Positions 37,113-46,023 are shown, numbered from the stretch's first letter. The stretch is DNA of 64,000 nt from Pseudomonadota bacterium (GCA_021793155.1 JAJYTF010000002.1:126392-190391), one strand, 5' to 3'. Numbers and translations: made by a program. Notes: generated from the sequence alone by a model not told the origin.

Positions 37113-38152
37113 CAGGCAGTAATCCGTTCAAAAAAGGCGCAATAGGCGGCGACCACGGCCGGCTCGGTATAGCGCTGGCGGAAGATGCGACGCCCCGCCT
37201 CGGCCCAGGCGGCGCAAGCCGGACGGTCGGCCAGGGCGCGACGGATGGCGGCGGCCAGCGGCGCCGCCTGGTCGACCGGCGTCAGCAGGCCGCTGATCTC
37301 GTGCTCCACCAGTGCCTGCGGGCCTTGCGCCGCCGTACATACCACCGGCACCCCTTGCGCCCAGGCTTCGATCACCACGTTTCCCAAGGGTTCCTGCCGG
37401 GCCGGGTGAATGAACAGGTCGGCGGTGGCGAACAAGTCCGGTGCGTCGTCACGCCAGCCAAGGAAGCGCAGGCGGGGCTTCACTCCCAGGCTGGTCGCCA
37501 GCCTGTCCAGCGTCTCTTGCCCGGGCCCCGATCCGGCAAGCAGCAGATAGGCGCCCGGAACCTGCGCCAGCGCCTCCAGCAGCAGGTCGAAGCCTTTGTT
37601 TGGATGCAGGCGACCCAGCGCCAGCAGGATGGGCGCGCCCTCCGGGATGAAGAATTCGCTGCGGGAAATGGGCTTTCCGACCTTGTCGCCGACAAAGTTC
37701 GGCAGACAGACGGCCCTGTCGGCCGGGAAGCCTTCCGCCGCCGCATGGTCGACGATGCCTTGCGCATCGGCCACCAGGTAATCCGCGCCCCTGTAGTATT
37801 TCAAATCGTAATAGCCTCCCAGGCGGGCCACCCGGACGAAACGGCTGCGGCCCTGCGGGCTCCCCGGCGCCACGGCGCTGGCCCGGCTCATCCAGGTGAA
37901 AACGATGTCGGGATTGAAATCACGGACATGTTTGCGGAAGGCTATCTTCGTCGTCAGGTCCAGACGATTGCCGAAGGGCAGCTGGTGGACCTCGGCCAAA
38001 CCGCCCTTGGTCAGCAGATCGAAGCGCGGTCCGTGCCTCCTCATCAGCACCCGCTGCTCGACACCGGCCCGCAACAGGGCGGGCACCAACCGCTCGAAGA
38101 ACCGTTCGGCCCCGCCATGTTCCGTACCGGCAATGGCCTGCAGCACGCGCAT
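37112..38152 (-). CDS. GT4-family glycosyltransferase
   Basis: A 346-residue GT-B fold enzyme. N-terminal IAGTEHGGAERFFERLVPAL is the acceptor-side glycine loop, and the C-terminal donor-binding part has LALGRLHPNKGFDLLLEAL and HPARQEPLGNVVIEAWAQG (E-x7-E region). Acceptor and sugar cannot be told. ATG at 38152 overlaps the stop of the upstream glycosyltransferase by 1 base, and it overlaps asnB downstream, so the three genes form one unit. Confidence 0.9.
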   Translation of the reverse strand: MRVLQAIAGTEHGGAERFFERLVPALLRAGVEQRVLMRRHGPRFDLLTKGGLAEVHQLPFGNRLDLTTKIAFRKHVRDFNPDIVFTWMSRASAVAPGSPQGRSRFVRVARLGGYYDLKYYRGADYLVADAQGIVDHAAAEGFPADRAVCLPNFVGDKVGKPISRSEFFIPEGAPILLALGRLHPNKGFDLLLEALAQVPGAYLLLAGSGPGQETLDRLATSLGVKPRLRFLGWRDDAPDLFATADLFIHPARQEPLGNVVIEAWAQGVPVVCTAAQGPQALVEHEISGLLTPVDQAAPLAAAIRRALADRPACAAWAEAGRRIFRQRYTEPAVVAAYCAFFERITA

Positions 38153-39174
38153 CAGCGGAACGAGGTCTCGAATTCCGCAGCGACCGTTTCCCAACTGCGC
38201 TCCCGCTGCAACAGGTGAGCGTCGCGGCTCATGCCCCAGAAGGTGTCGTCGTCGGTGAGCAGGCGGATGGCGACATTGGCGAAAGCCGCCTCGTCCGGCA
38301 CCACCATGCCGCTCTGGCCGTCGCTCAGACGTTCGGCCGCCGCCCCGAGCGGACGGACCACCGCAGGCAGGCCGCAAGCCTGGCTTTCCATGAGCGTCCA
38401 GCAGACCATGTCGTCGGGGTGGCCGGGATACAGGTGGACGCGGGCGCTGCGGTAGAGATCCGCCATGCCGGCATCGCCGCTGGGTGCCATGATTTCGACG
38501 CCGTCTCCGGCAGCGCCTTGCGTCTTGGCGAACAACGGCTGCAGCTGGGCCGGCAACTCACTCCCTGCCCTGGCCTTGTCGAACATGGCTGAAACCACCA
38601 CCAACCGGGCATCAGGCACGGCCGGCCGGATCTGGCCGCACCATCGGTCGAGCAGCCAGTCCAGCCCGTGGGCGGGATGGGTGGTGACCAGGGCGGTGGG
38701 ATGTTCGGCCAAGCTCATCGGCGCTTCGGCCAGATAGTCGGCGCGCAAGCCGGGCGCGATCACCCGGCAGGGGATATCGCCCTTGTCCGTCCAGCCTTGC
38801 ACCTGGGTCCTGCCGCAGAACAGGATGGCCGGCTGGAAACTCTCGATGGCCTTGCGCGCCGCCTCGAGCTGGCGGCCGGGGGCTGTGGTCCACAGCAGGC
38901 GGCGCCCGGCAAGACGGACCGAAGACAGCAAGGACGGCTTGCGAAAGGCGATCAGGACGTCGGTCTGGGTGGGGAATTCCTTATCCAAGGTCTCCCAGTG
39001 CGCCCCTTCGATGACCATCGGGTAGCGCGCCCGGTTGTAGACGTGCACGTCGTGGCCGCGCCTGGCCAACGCCCCGGGAAGGCTGGCAAACGCCTTTTCG
39101 GCGCCGCCCAGCGGCCGGTTGCCCGGTGAAAAACCGTCAAAAGGGATGGAGTCGTCGGCCAGGGTGATATGCAT
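38152..39174 (-). CDS. glycosyltransferase family protein
   Basis: A 340-residue GT-B glycosyltransferase. The start MHITLADDSIPFDGFSPGN is followed by RPLGGAEKAFASLPGALARRGHDVHVY, a typical N-terminal glycine-rich loop. The C-terminal domain has LYPGHPDDMVCWTLMESQACG with the conserved glutamate. ATG at 39174. First gene of the glycosyltransferase-asnB unit; a perfect hairpin lies 15 bases upstream. Confidence 0.87.
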   Translation of the reverse strand: MHITLADDSIPFDGFSPGNRPLGGAEKAFASLPGALARRGHDVHVYNRARYPMVIEGAHWETLDKEFPTQTDVLIAFRKPSLLSSVRLAGRRLLWTTAPGRQLEAARKAIESFQPAILFCGRTQVQGWTDKGDIPCRVIAPGLRADYLAEAPMSLAEHPTALVTTHPAHGLDWLLDRWCGQIRPAVPDARLVVVSAMFDKARAGSELPAQLQPLFAKTQGAAGDGVEIMAPSGDAGMADLYRSARVHLYPGHPDDMVCWTLMESQACGLPAVVRPLGAAAERLSDGQSGMVVPDEAAFANVAIRLLTDDDTFWGMSRDAHLLQRERSWETVAAEFETSFR

Positions 39175-39188
39175 CGGCCTCTTATAGA

Positions 39189-39222
39189 GCGGCTTCGGCC
39201 TTCGTGTGAAGGCCGAAGCCGC
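39189..39222. repeat. REP-like hairpin, GC-type stem
   Basis: Perfect arms GCGGCTTCGGCCTTC and GAAGGCCGAAGCCGC around a GTGT loop, preceded by TAGA, in the divergent interval between a glycosyltransferase gene and ygfZ. Related to the unit at 32003-32036, with compensating changes within the stem. Confidence 0.65.
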
Positions 39223-39368
39223 GATCGGCCCGCACGCCGGGCGCGCATTTGTTACGCTTTGCCGCTGAACCACCCGTGAGGGCGATCGCTTGGAAGGTCC
39301 AGCTCTTGCCATCCGCCACCGCGGCGCCCAACTTTTGCATCAATGCTCACCCGCCAGGCTGATTTCCC

Positions 39369-40262
39369 ATGCCGAACCGCCACTACGTTCCCCTCGCCCA
39401 CCGTGCGCTGATCGCTGTCGAGGGCGAGGATCGCAAGACTTTCCTGCAAGGCCTCGTCTCCAACGACGTGATGAAGGCCGGGCCCGACCGGGCGCTGTAC
39501 GGCGCTTTCCTGACGCCGCAGGGCAAATTCCTGCACGAATTCTTCATGGCCGAACTGGATGGATCGCTGCTGCTGGAAACGGATGCCGCGCGGCGGGCCG
39601 ACTTCATGAAACGGCTTGGTATGTATCGGCTGCGCAGCAAGGTGACCATCACTCCTGCCGACCAATTGCGGGTCTTCGGCCTGATCGGGGACCAGGCGGC
39701 GGCGGCCCTGGGCCTGCCGGACGAGGCGGGCGCGGCGAAGGGGCTGGCCGGCGGCGTGGCCCTGGTCGATCCACGGTTGCCGGCCGCCGGCCTGCGCGCC
39801 TGGCTGGGTCATGGCGCCGAAGCCGCCCTGGCGGCAGCCGGCTTCACGCCGGCGGAACCCACGGCCTGGGACGGATTGCGCATTCGCCTGGGGCTGCCCG
39901 ACGGCAGCCGTGACCTCGTGCCCGACAAGACCCTGCTGCTGGAAAGCGGCTTCGACGAACTGCACGGCATCGACTGGCAGAAAGGCTGCTATATGGGCCA
40001 GGAGCTCACCGCCCGAACCAAGTACCGCGGCCTGGTGAAGAAGCGGCTGATGCCGGTCGAGATCGAAGGCCCGGCGCCGCAGCCGGGTACACCGGTCCTG
40101 CTCGGCAAGGACGAGGCCGGGGAGATGCGCTCGCATGCCGGCGGCAACGGCCTGGCGATGATCCGCCTCGAGGTCCTGGAACGCCTGGGCAAGGAGGGCG
40201 GCGAGCTGCACGCCGGGGCCGCCGTGGTGAAACCGCGCAAGCCCGACTGGGCCGCCTTTTGA
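39369..40262 (+). CDS. ygfZ: YgfZ/IbaG-type folate-binding Fe-S assembly protein
   Basis: A 297-residue GcvT-like protein. The hallmark KGCYMGQE motif with the conserved cysteine is at ~residues 211-218 (WQKGCYMGQELTART), with FLQGLVSNDV near the N-terminus and LTPQGKFLHEFF following. YgfZ proteins use folate to help maturation of particular Fe-S enzymes, including MiaB. It is divergent from the glycosyltransferase unit and appears monocistronic. Confidence 0.92.
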   Translation: MPNRHYVPLAHRALIAVEGEDRKTFLQGLVSNDVMKAGPDRALYGAFLTPQGKFLHEFFMAELDGSLLLETDAARRADFMKRLGMYRLRSKVTITPADQLRVFGLIGDQAAAALGLPDEAGAAKGLAGGVALVDPRLPAAGLRAWLGHGAEAALAAAGFTPAEPTAWDGLRIRLGLPDGSRDLVPDKTLLLESGFDELHGIDWQKGCYMGQELTARTKYRGLVKKRLMPVEIEGPAPQPGTPVLLGKDEAGEMRSHAGGNGLAMIRLEVLERLGKEGGELHAGAAVVKPRKPDWAAF

Positions 40263-40335
40263 TCCAGATCGAAATTTTTTCCTTCGGATACAAAACTGAC
40301 TTGAAAACTAGGGTCATTTGCCGTTAGAACCGATC

Positions 40336-40352
40336 TTGCGACTAATTCGCAA
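40336..40352. promoter_or_regulatory. Fur/Mur-like operator
   Basis: A perfect 6-5-6 palindrome TTGCGA-CTAAT-TCGCAA, 14 bases before the transporter ATG. It resembles alphaproteobacterial Fur/Mur boxes (TGC-rich arms around an AT-rich centre), so metal-dependent repression of the next gene is likely. Confidence 0.55.
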
Positions 40353-40366
40353 TATCGGAGACGGGA

Positions 40367-41614
40367 ATGGATCAATCGATCGCAGTAGGTCGGGCGCGGA
40401 GCAACTGGCTCAGACTGTTGGCCGCCCTTGGCCCCGGGCTGATCGTCATGCTGGCCGACACCGATGCCGGCAGCATCATCACCGCGGCGCAAAGCGGTGC
40501 CCAATGGGGCTACCGGCTGTTGCTGTGGCAGGTTCTTCTGATCCCCGTCCTCTACGTCGTTCAGGAACTCACCGTACGCCTTGGCCTGGTAACCGGCAGG
40601 GGACATGGGGAACTGATCCGCGAACGCTTCGGATTGCACTGGGCCTGGCTGTCGGCGGGAACGCTGGCCGTGGCCTGCGTCGGCGCCCTGGTCACCGAAC
40701 TGAGCGGCTTGGCCGGCGTCGGCCGGATGTTCGGCATTCCCGCCTGGGCGACCATGGCGCTGACCGTCGGCGGCCTGCTGGTAATGATCTGGACCGCCTC
40801 CTACCGCTCGGTCGAACGGGTGGCGGTGGCGTTCGGGGCATTCGAACTGGTGTTCATCTACATCGCCCTGCGGGCCAACCCGGATAGTGGCGCGCTGGTC
40901 GCCGGCCTGCACGACATTCCCATCACCGACCACGATTATCTGTATCTGGTGACCGCCAATATCGGCGCCGTGATCATGCCCTGGATGGTGTTCTTCCAAC
41001 AGTCGGCGGTGGTCGAAAAGGACCTGGGGCCCGAGGCCTTGACGGTGGCCCGGCGGGAAACCGCGGCTGGAGCGGTTATCACTCAGTTGGTGATGGCCGC
41101 GGTGCTGGTCGCCGCCGCGGCGACCATCGGCAAGGACGGAGCCCATTCCAGCCTGGACACGGTCGAGCAGATCTCCGATACGCTGATTCCCTTCCTCGGC
41201 TGGACGGTCGGGCGCGCCGTCTTCGTCCTGGGGATGAGCGGCGCGGCCATGGTGGCGACCATCGTCGTCGCCCTGACCGCCGCATGGGGAATCGGGGAGG
41301 TGGCCGGGTACCGCCGCTCCCTCGCCGATCATCCGCGAGAGGCCCCGTGGTTCTACGGCATTGTCACGGCATGCCTGGTATTGAGCGGCGCATTGGTCGC
41401 CTCGGGGGTCAACCTGGTGGACCTCAGCGTGGCGGTCCAGGTGGTCAACGCGCTGTTGCTGCCCATCGTCCTCGGGTTCCTTTTCGCCCTGGCCCGCAAG
41501 GCCCTGCCCGAGCGTCACCGCCTGAAGGGCGGTTATGCCCTGCTGGTCGGAACGGTGCTGGCAGTGACGGCGGGGTTCGGCTTCGTCTCCGGAATCATCG
41601 GGATCCTCGGCTAG
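40367..41614 (+). CDS. Nramp-like divalent metal transporter, atypical motifs
   Basis: A 415-residue membrane protein with ~11 helices resembling the Nramp family. The helix-1 metal-binding motif DPGN is DAGS here (ADTDAGSIITAAQSG) and the helix-6 MPH motif is MPW (GAVIMPWMVFFQQSAVVEKDL): the aspartate and methionine are retained, the asparagine and histidine are lost. This marks a divergent subgroup whose metal (Mn, Fe or Mg) cannot be inferred. A Fur/Mur-like palindrome sits just upstream. Confidence 0.85.
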   Translation: MDQSIAVGRARSNWLRLLAALGPGLIVMLADTDAGSIITAAQSGAQWGYRLLLWQVLLIPVLYVVQELTVRLGLVTGRGHGELIRERFGLHWAWLSAGTLAVACVGALVTELSGLAGVGRMFGIPAWATMALTVGGLLVMIWTASYRSVERVAVAFGAFELVFIYIALRANPDSGALVAGLHDIPITDHDYLYLVTANIGAVIMPWMVFFQQSAVVEKDLGPEALTVARRETAAGAVITQLVMAAVLVAAAATIGKDGAHSSLDTVEQISDTLIPFLGWTVGRAVFVLGMSGAAMVATIVVALTAAWGIGEVAGYRRSLADHPREAPWFYGIVTACLVLSGALVASGVNLVDLSVAVQVVNALLLPIVLGFLFALARKALPERHRLKGGYALLVGTVLAVTAGFGFVSGIIGILG

Positions 41615-41678
41615 TGGTCCGCCCCAGACGCTTGGTCCCCAAGCGCCTGGATCAGGCGGCCCACCAACCAATTGAATT

Positions 41679-41830
41679 GTGGTGAAAATTCGACGGCTGG
41701 TGGCGGTACCATCCATCGGATTTTCACCACTAGGATTGGTTTTGCCCCTCGCCGGGCGGGGCCGGATGGCCCCGCCCGGCGAGGGGCTATGGTAAACCTG
41801 GTGCAGCGAACCTTTTGATTGATAGGTACC
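41679..41830. repeat. three-hairpin intergenic repeat, copy B
   Basis: Between convergent genes. GTGGTGAAAAT (41679) pairs with ATTTTCACCAC (41720); after ATTGGTTTTGCCCC comes a perfect 19-bp stem (41745-41763 with 41768-41786) closed by GGAT; then CTATGGTAAACCT. Layout, linkers and the GGAT loop match copy A at 27980, but the third stem is degenerate. Confidence 0.65.
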
Positions 41831-41848
41831 CGGTGCAGTGCCAATCCC

Positions 41849-43021
41849 CTACCGCAGCTGCTCGTCCCGCCTGAGGGCAAGCGCCGCGCCGGCCAGGGTG
41901 GCGGCGCAGAGGGCGACCGGCACGAACACCAGCCAGGGCAGGCCCGATGCGTCCCACAGCGCCCCGCTGATGATGGCGACGGCCACGCCGGCGCCATAGC
42001 TGATGGTGAACATGCCGGCCGAGGTCCGCCCCACGTCGTGCGGGGCGCAGAGTAGGGCCGGCAGGGTCAGGCCCAGGATCATCGTGCCGCTGGTGCCGAA
42101 GCCGATCAGCGCCGTCCATACCCAGGTGCCCGCCCCGGGAGCAAAGACCAGGCCGGCGACACCGACGCCGATAATGCCGGCCAGCAGCACATAGGGCCAG
42201 GCTCGGCGTTCGATCCTGCCGGCTACCGCAAGCAGCAACAGGGATGACGGCATCTGGGCCAGGTTCAGCGCGGTCAGCGCGCTGCCGATCCGCCCGCCCA
42301 GGCCCAGCGTGGTCAGGAAGTCCGGCAGGAAGAAGTTGGTGCTGAAATAGATGCTGTTGATACTGCCGAACAGCGCGCCCAGCAGCCAGATCTGTCGATT
42401 GTTCCAGTCGGGCGCCCAGCGGCGCAGGGCCAGGTTGGGCGACATCACCGGATCGGTCTGCGGCGGAGCGAAGAGCACGACCAGCAGGGCCGCGGCCATC
42501 ACCGGCAGCGACCACAGGACCAGGTCACTCCGCCAGCTTCCGCCCACCAGCGGCAAAACCAGTGGGGCGGTCAGCCACACCGGCAGCACCTCCCCCATCA
42601 ACAGACCGTTGGAGTAAAGGGCGGTACCGAACCCGATGCGGGCCGGAAGCCAGGTCCGCACCAGCACCGGCATGCTGGGCTGCATCACCGCAATGCCGAA
42701 TCCCATCGCCGCGGTGGTGGCGTAGAGAACTCCCACATTGGTGGCGGTCCCGCGCAACGCCGAGCCCAGTGCGGCGACCAGCAGGCCGCCGAGCAGCGCC
42801 TGCTTTGCACCGAAACGCGCGATGAGCAGCGAGCCAGGCAACGCGGCCAGCGCGAACAGGGCGATGGGCAAGCTGCCCAGCATGCCCACTTCCGTCGCCG
42901 ACAAATGCAGTTCGGCATGAATGGCCGGAAGCAGAGGTGGAACGGCCAGAATGGTCATCCTCAGGCACATGCCCGACAGCCACAGAAGGCCAATGGCCTG
43001 TATCCGCTGGCGCAGGCTCAC
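41849..43021 (-). CDS. MFS transporter, CynX/NimT-like
   Basis: A 390-residue, 12-helix major facilitator protein. It begins MSLRQRIQAIGLLWLSGMCLRMTIL and has FLPDFLTTLGLGGRIGSALTALN and the MFS loop ARFGAKQALLGG, resembling the cyanate/nitroimidazole transporter (CynX/NimT) branch. Substrate unknown. The start is GTG at 43021, 2 bases after the peptidase stop; the longer frame upstream is not transporter-like. It forms a pair with the peptidase gene. Confidence 0.85.
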   Translation of the reverse strand: MSLRQRIQAIGLLWLSGMCLRMTILAVPPLLPAIHAELHLSATEVGMLGSLPIALFALAALPGSLLIARFGAKQALLGGLLVAALGSALRGTATNVGVLYATTAAMGFGIAVMQPSMPVLVRTWLPARIGFGTALYSNGLLMGEVLPVWLTAPLVLPLVGGSWRSDLVLWSLPVMAAALLVVLFAPPQTDPVMSPNLALRRWAPDWNNRQIWLLGALFGSINSIYFSTNFFLPDFLTTLGLGGRIGSALTALNLAQMPSSLLLLAVAGRIERRAWPYVLLAGIIGVGVAGLVFAPGAGTWVWTALIGFGTSGTMILGLTLPALLCAPHDVGRTSAGMFTISYGAGVAVAIISGALWDASGLPWLVFVPVALCAATLAGAALALRRDEQLR

Positions 43022-43023
43022 GG

Positions 43024-43866
43024 TCAGAGTCCGAACCGCGCCCAGAGCGCCCGGTCTTCGACCGCCGCCATGGCCTCTGCCGCCCATTGCCGGCCGAGCC
43101 CAAGCCCGAGACGGCGGCGCCACCAGCTGCGCCGCTCGCCCACCACCCGCATTTTCACCTTGTCGCCGAAACGCCGGCGCAGCACGCTACGCAGATCGCC
43201 GATGCCGTCGATCAGCCCCAGGTCGAAAGCCCCCCGCCCGGTCCACACATCGCCTTCGAACAACAGGTCGTCGCCACCCTTGAGCTTGTCGCCGCGGCGG
43301 TGCCGAACGATGGCCTTGAACCCCTGGTGAAGTTCGGCTTGAAGGGCCGACAGACGAGCCACGTCTCCCGGCTGTTCGGGGCGGAACGGGTCGAGCATGG
43401 CCTTGCGGGCGCCTTGCGCATGCACCCGCCTCTCGACGCCGATGCGGTCGAGCAGCTGGGGGAAGCCAAAGCCCGCAGTGATTACTCCGATGGAGCCGAT
43501 GATCGACGATTCGTCGGCGTAAATCTCGTCCGCCGCCGTCGCCAGCCAATATCCGCCCGATGCCGCCACATCCTCGACGAAGGCCAACACCGGCACCTTC
43601 TTTTCGTCCGACAACTGGCGGATGCGACCGGCAATCAGCGAGGATTGCACCGGGGAACCGCCAGGCGAGTTGATGGCCAAAGCCACCGCGCTGAGGCGCT
43701 TCGGCTTGAACGCGGTATCGAGAATGTCGGACAGCGCGGCCAGGGAGAGGCCCCGCTGCAATCCGCCGACCCGGCCGATAACTCCGGTCAGCCGCACCAC
43801 CGTGACCAACGGCGGCGGCTGCACCGAGGTCAGCGGCAGGCGAGACAGAAGCGTGTCGAAATCCAT
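43024..43866 (-). CDS. sppA: S49-family signal peptide peptidase (SppA/SohB type)
   Basis: A 280-residue serine-lysine protease of the short SppA type. LAINSPGGSPVQSSLI is the substrate-binding strand, the nucleophile Ser is in EDVAASGGYWLA, and GSIGVI plus the Lys-containing RKAMLDPF supply the rest of the site. No clear N-terminal membrane anchor, though VVRLTGVIGRV is hydrophobic. It would clear signal-peptide remnants. The MFS gene follows. Confidence 0.9.
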   Translation of the reverse strand: MDFDTLLSRLPLTSVQPPPLVTVVRLTGVIGRVGGLQRGLSLAALSDILDTAFKPKRLSAVALAINSPGGSPVQSSLIAGRIRQLSDEKKVPVLAFVEDVAASGGYWLATAADEIYADESSIIGSIGVITAGFGFPQLLDRIGVERRVHAQGARKAMLDPFRPEQPGDVARLSALQAELHQGFKAIVRHRRGDKLKGGDDLLFEGDVWTGRGAFDLGLIDGIGDLRSVLRRRFGDKVKMRVVGERRSWWRRRLGLGLGRQWAAEAMAAVEDRALWARFGL

Positions 43867-43893
43867 GCAGGCAAAGATAAGATAGAAGTCGCG

Positions 43894-44634
43894 CTATGCC
43901 AAGCCGAGCCCGGAGGCATGGCGCAGCACCGCCTCGGCCTCGGCCGTATAGCGCCCGTCATCTTCGTGAAGGACCAATCCCGGCGTCAGGGTCAGCGGCG
44001 TCGCCAGGCTCTTGCGCGCGCGGATCAGAAGGCGCTTGGCCGGCCGGCCCCGTTTCGGCCACAGGGGAATGACGACGATCTCGCCCACCCTGCCGCGCAG
44101 CGCCGCCAGCAAGTCGTCGAGGCGGTCGGCACGGTGCACCACGACCAGCGTGCCTTTCGGCCGCAGCATGTTGACCGCTAGCCGCATCCAGGCGGCAAGA
44201 TCAACGTCACCCTCGCTGTTTGCCGCCGCCTTGGCCGGATGGGGTGACCGCGTACCTTCGCCGGCCGCCTGATACGGCGGATTGGTCATGACGTGATGAA
44301 AACTGCCGGGCGCCATGCGGGGCGGCGGCGCCTGAAGGTTGCCGACCATCATGTCGACGCGCCCCGCCAGGCCGTTGAGCGCGACGTTCTCGCGCGCCAA
44401 GGCGACCAAGGAGCCCTGCAGTTCCAGGCCGAAGATGCGGCAGCCGGGCACCCGCGCCGCCAGGCATAGCGAGGCGGCCCCGACTCCGGTGCCGAGATCC
44501 AGCACCAGATGGCCGTCACCCGCAGGAACGGCGGCGGCAAGCAGCACCGGGTCGATGGCGGCGCGATAGCCCTCCGTCGGCTGCAATAACCGAACCCGCC
44601 CCCCCAGCAGCGCATCTTCGCTGATTTCGCTCAT
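43894..44634 (-). CDS. tRNA1(Val) N6-adenine methyltransferase-like protein
   Basis: A 246-residue SAM-dependent methyltransferase of the TrmN6/YfiC family. The SAM loop is VLDLGTGVGAASL, the acidic residue FGLELQ follows, and the N6-adenine catalytic motif is NPPY (MTNPPYQAAGEG). The ATG at 44634 (MSEISEDALLGGRV) fits the family start. Only 27 bases separate it from sppA on the same strand. Confidence 0.88.
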   Translation of the reverse strand: MSEISEDALLGGRVRLLQPTEGYRAAIDPVLLAAAVPAGDGHLVLDLGTGVGAASLCLAARVPGCRIFGLELQGSLVALARENVALNGLAGRVDMMVGNLQAPPPRMAPGSFHHVMTNPPYQAAGEGTRSPHPAKAAANSEGDVDLAAWMRLAVNMLRPKGTLVVVHRADRLDDLLAALRGRVGEIVVIPLWPKRGRPAKRLLIRARKSLATPLTLTPGLVLHEDDGRYTAEAEAVLRHASGLGLA

Positions 44635-44778
44635 CCTCGGCCCGTCCGGCTTGCCCTGTCCCGCGCGCGGCAATATCCGCATCGCGGTTGTAAACTTGAC
44701 CGTCGGGGTTTCGCAACCGTATGCTCGCCGCGCGTCCGGTTAAGGGGTGACGCGGCGTGTCGACTGGGGGTTTGGATT

Positions 44779-45804
44779 GTGGCCATCGTGGTGAATTTGG
44801 ATGACGAGCGGGGCAAGAAGGGCTCCTCGCTGGACGCGCTGAGCACCCTGGTCAGCGACGACCTCATAAAGGTCAACGCGACGATCGTCGACCGCATGCA
44901 CAGCCCGGTGGAACTTATCCCTCAGTTGGCCGGCCACATCATCGCCGCCGGCGGCAAGCGGTTGCGCCCCATGCTCACCCTGGCTTCCGCCAAGCTGTGC
45001 GGCCATCGCGGGCAGCGCCATATCAGTCTGTCGGCCTGCGTCGAGTTCATCCATACCGCCACCCTGCTGCACGACGACGTGGTGGACGAAAGCTCGTTGC
45101 GGCGCGGCCTGGCCAGCGCCAACGCCGTATGGGGCAACAAGCCCTCGGTGCTGGTCGGCGACTTCCTGTTCAGCCGGGCCTTCGAACTGATGGTGGAAGA
45201 CGGCTCGATCCAGGTCCTGGCCATCCTGTCGCGCGCCTCCTCGGTGATCGCCGAAGGCGAGGTGCTGCAGCTGATCACCGCCAACGACACCAGCACCAGC
45301 GAAGATTCCTATCTGGAAGTGATCCGCGCCAAGACGGCGGCGCTGTTCGCCGCCGCCTGCCGCATCGGCGCGGTGGTGGCGGACCGTCCCAAGGTGGAGG
45401 AGGAAGCGCTGGAAAGCTATGGCCTGAACCTGGGCATCGCGTTCCAGCTCATCGACGATGTGCTCGACTATTCCGCCAAGGAGGAAAAGCTCGGCAAGGC
45501 AATCGGCGACGACTTCCGCGAGGGCAAGATCACCCTGCCGGTGATCCTGGCCTTCCGCCGCGGCGACGACGAGGAACGCGCCTTCTGGCGGCGTACCCTT
45601 GAGGACCTCGATCAGGCCGAGGACGGTTCCGACCTGCGTCGCGCCATCCAGCTGATGGAGAAACACCAGAGCCTGGCCGACACCGTGAAACGGGCCCGCC
45701 ACTACGGCGAAATCGGCCGCGACGCCTTGGGAATCTTCCCCGACTGCCCGGCCAAGTCGGCACTGACCGACATCATCGATTTCTGTATCGACCGGGCGTT
45801 CTGA
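44779..45804 (+). CDS. ispB: long-chain polyprenyl diphosphate synthase
   Basis: A 341-residue trans-prenyltransferase making the quinone side chain (octaprenyl to decaprenyl; alphaproteobacteria often make Q-10). Both aspartate-rich motifs are present: LLHDDVVDE (FARM) and QLIDDVLDY (SARM), with GGKRLRPML near residue 59. The residues before FARM (FIHTAT) lack bulky blocks, in line with a long product. The start is GTG at 44779. Divergent from the methyltransferase gene; tRNA-Pro follows. Confidence 0.93.
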   Translation: MAIVVNLDDERGKKGSSLDALSTLVSDDLIKVNATIVDRMHSPVELIPQLAGHIIAAGGKRLRPMLTLASAKLCGHRGQRHISLSACVEFIHTATLLHDDVVDESSLRRGLASANAVWGNKPSVLVGDFLFSRAFELMVEDGSIQVLAILSRASSVIAEGEVLQLITANDTSTSEDSYLEVIRAKTAALFAAACRIGAVVADRPKVEEEALESYGLNLGIAFQLIDDVLDYSAKEEKLGKAIGDDFREGKITLPVILAFRRGDDEERAFWRRTLEDLDQAEDGSDLRRAIQLMEKHQSLADTVKRARHYGEIGRDALGIFPDCPAKSALTDIIDFCIDRAF

Positions 45805-45910
45805 CCATCGCATTTCCCGTTTGCGATCGGCCGGGGTTGGCGCTATAAGAGGCGCCTCGCCGGCGGAAGCCGGAGGACATAAAGGTTCGCATGCCGTCGT
45901 ATGCGGGTGT

Positions 45911-45987
45911 CGGAGTGTAGCTCAGCCTGGTAGAGCACTGTCTTCGGGAGGCAGGGGCCGGAGGTTCGAATCCTCTCACTCCGACCA
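45911..45987 (+). tRNA. tRNA-Pro (CGG), attachment site
   Basis: A complete 77-nt tRNA with encoded CCA. CGGAGTG pairs with CACTCCG, the anticodon stem is CTGTC/GGCAG with loop TTCGGGA (anticodon CGG), T loop GGTTCGAATCC. The 3' part is duplicated at 57320-57371, and an integrase gene starts 130 bases downstream, so this gene is the insertion target and its 3' half is now supplied by the element. Confidence 0.96.
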
Positions 45988-45990
45988 TTC
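45939..45990 (+). repeat. left attachment site (52-bp direct repeat)
   Basis: Identical 52 bases at 45939-45990 and 57320-57371, spanning the tRNA-Pro anticodon loop to 3 bases past the CCA. The sequence diverges immediately outside on both sides. This is the core repeat expected from site-specific integration into a tRNA gene. Confidence 0.93.
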
Positions 45991-46023
45991 GCAAGAGCAA
46001 GGAAACCGCTGGTTTCCAAGCCT

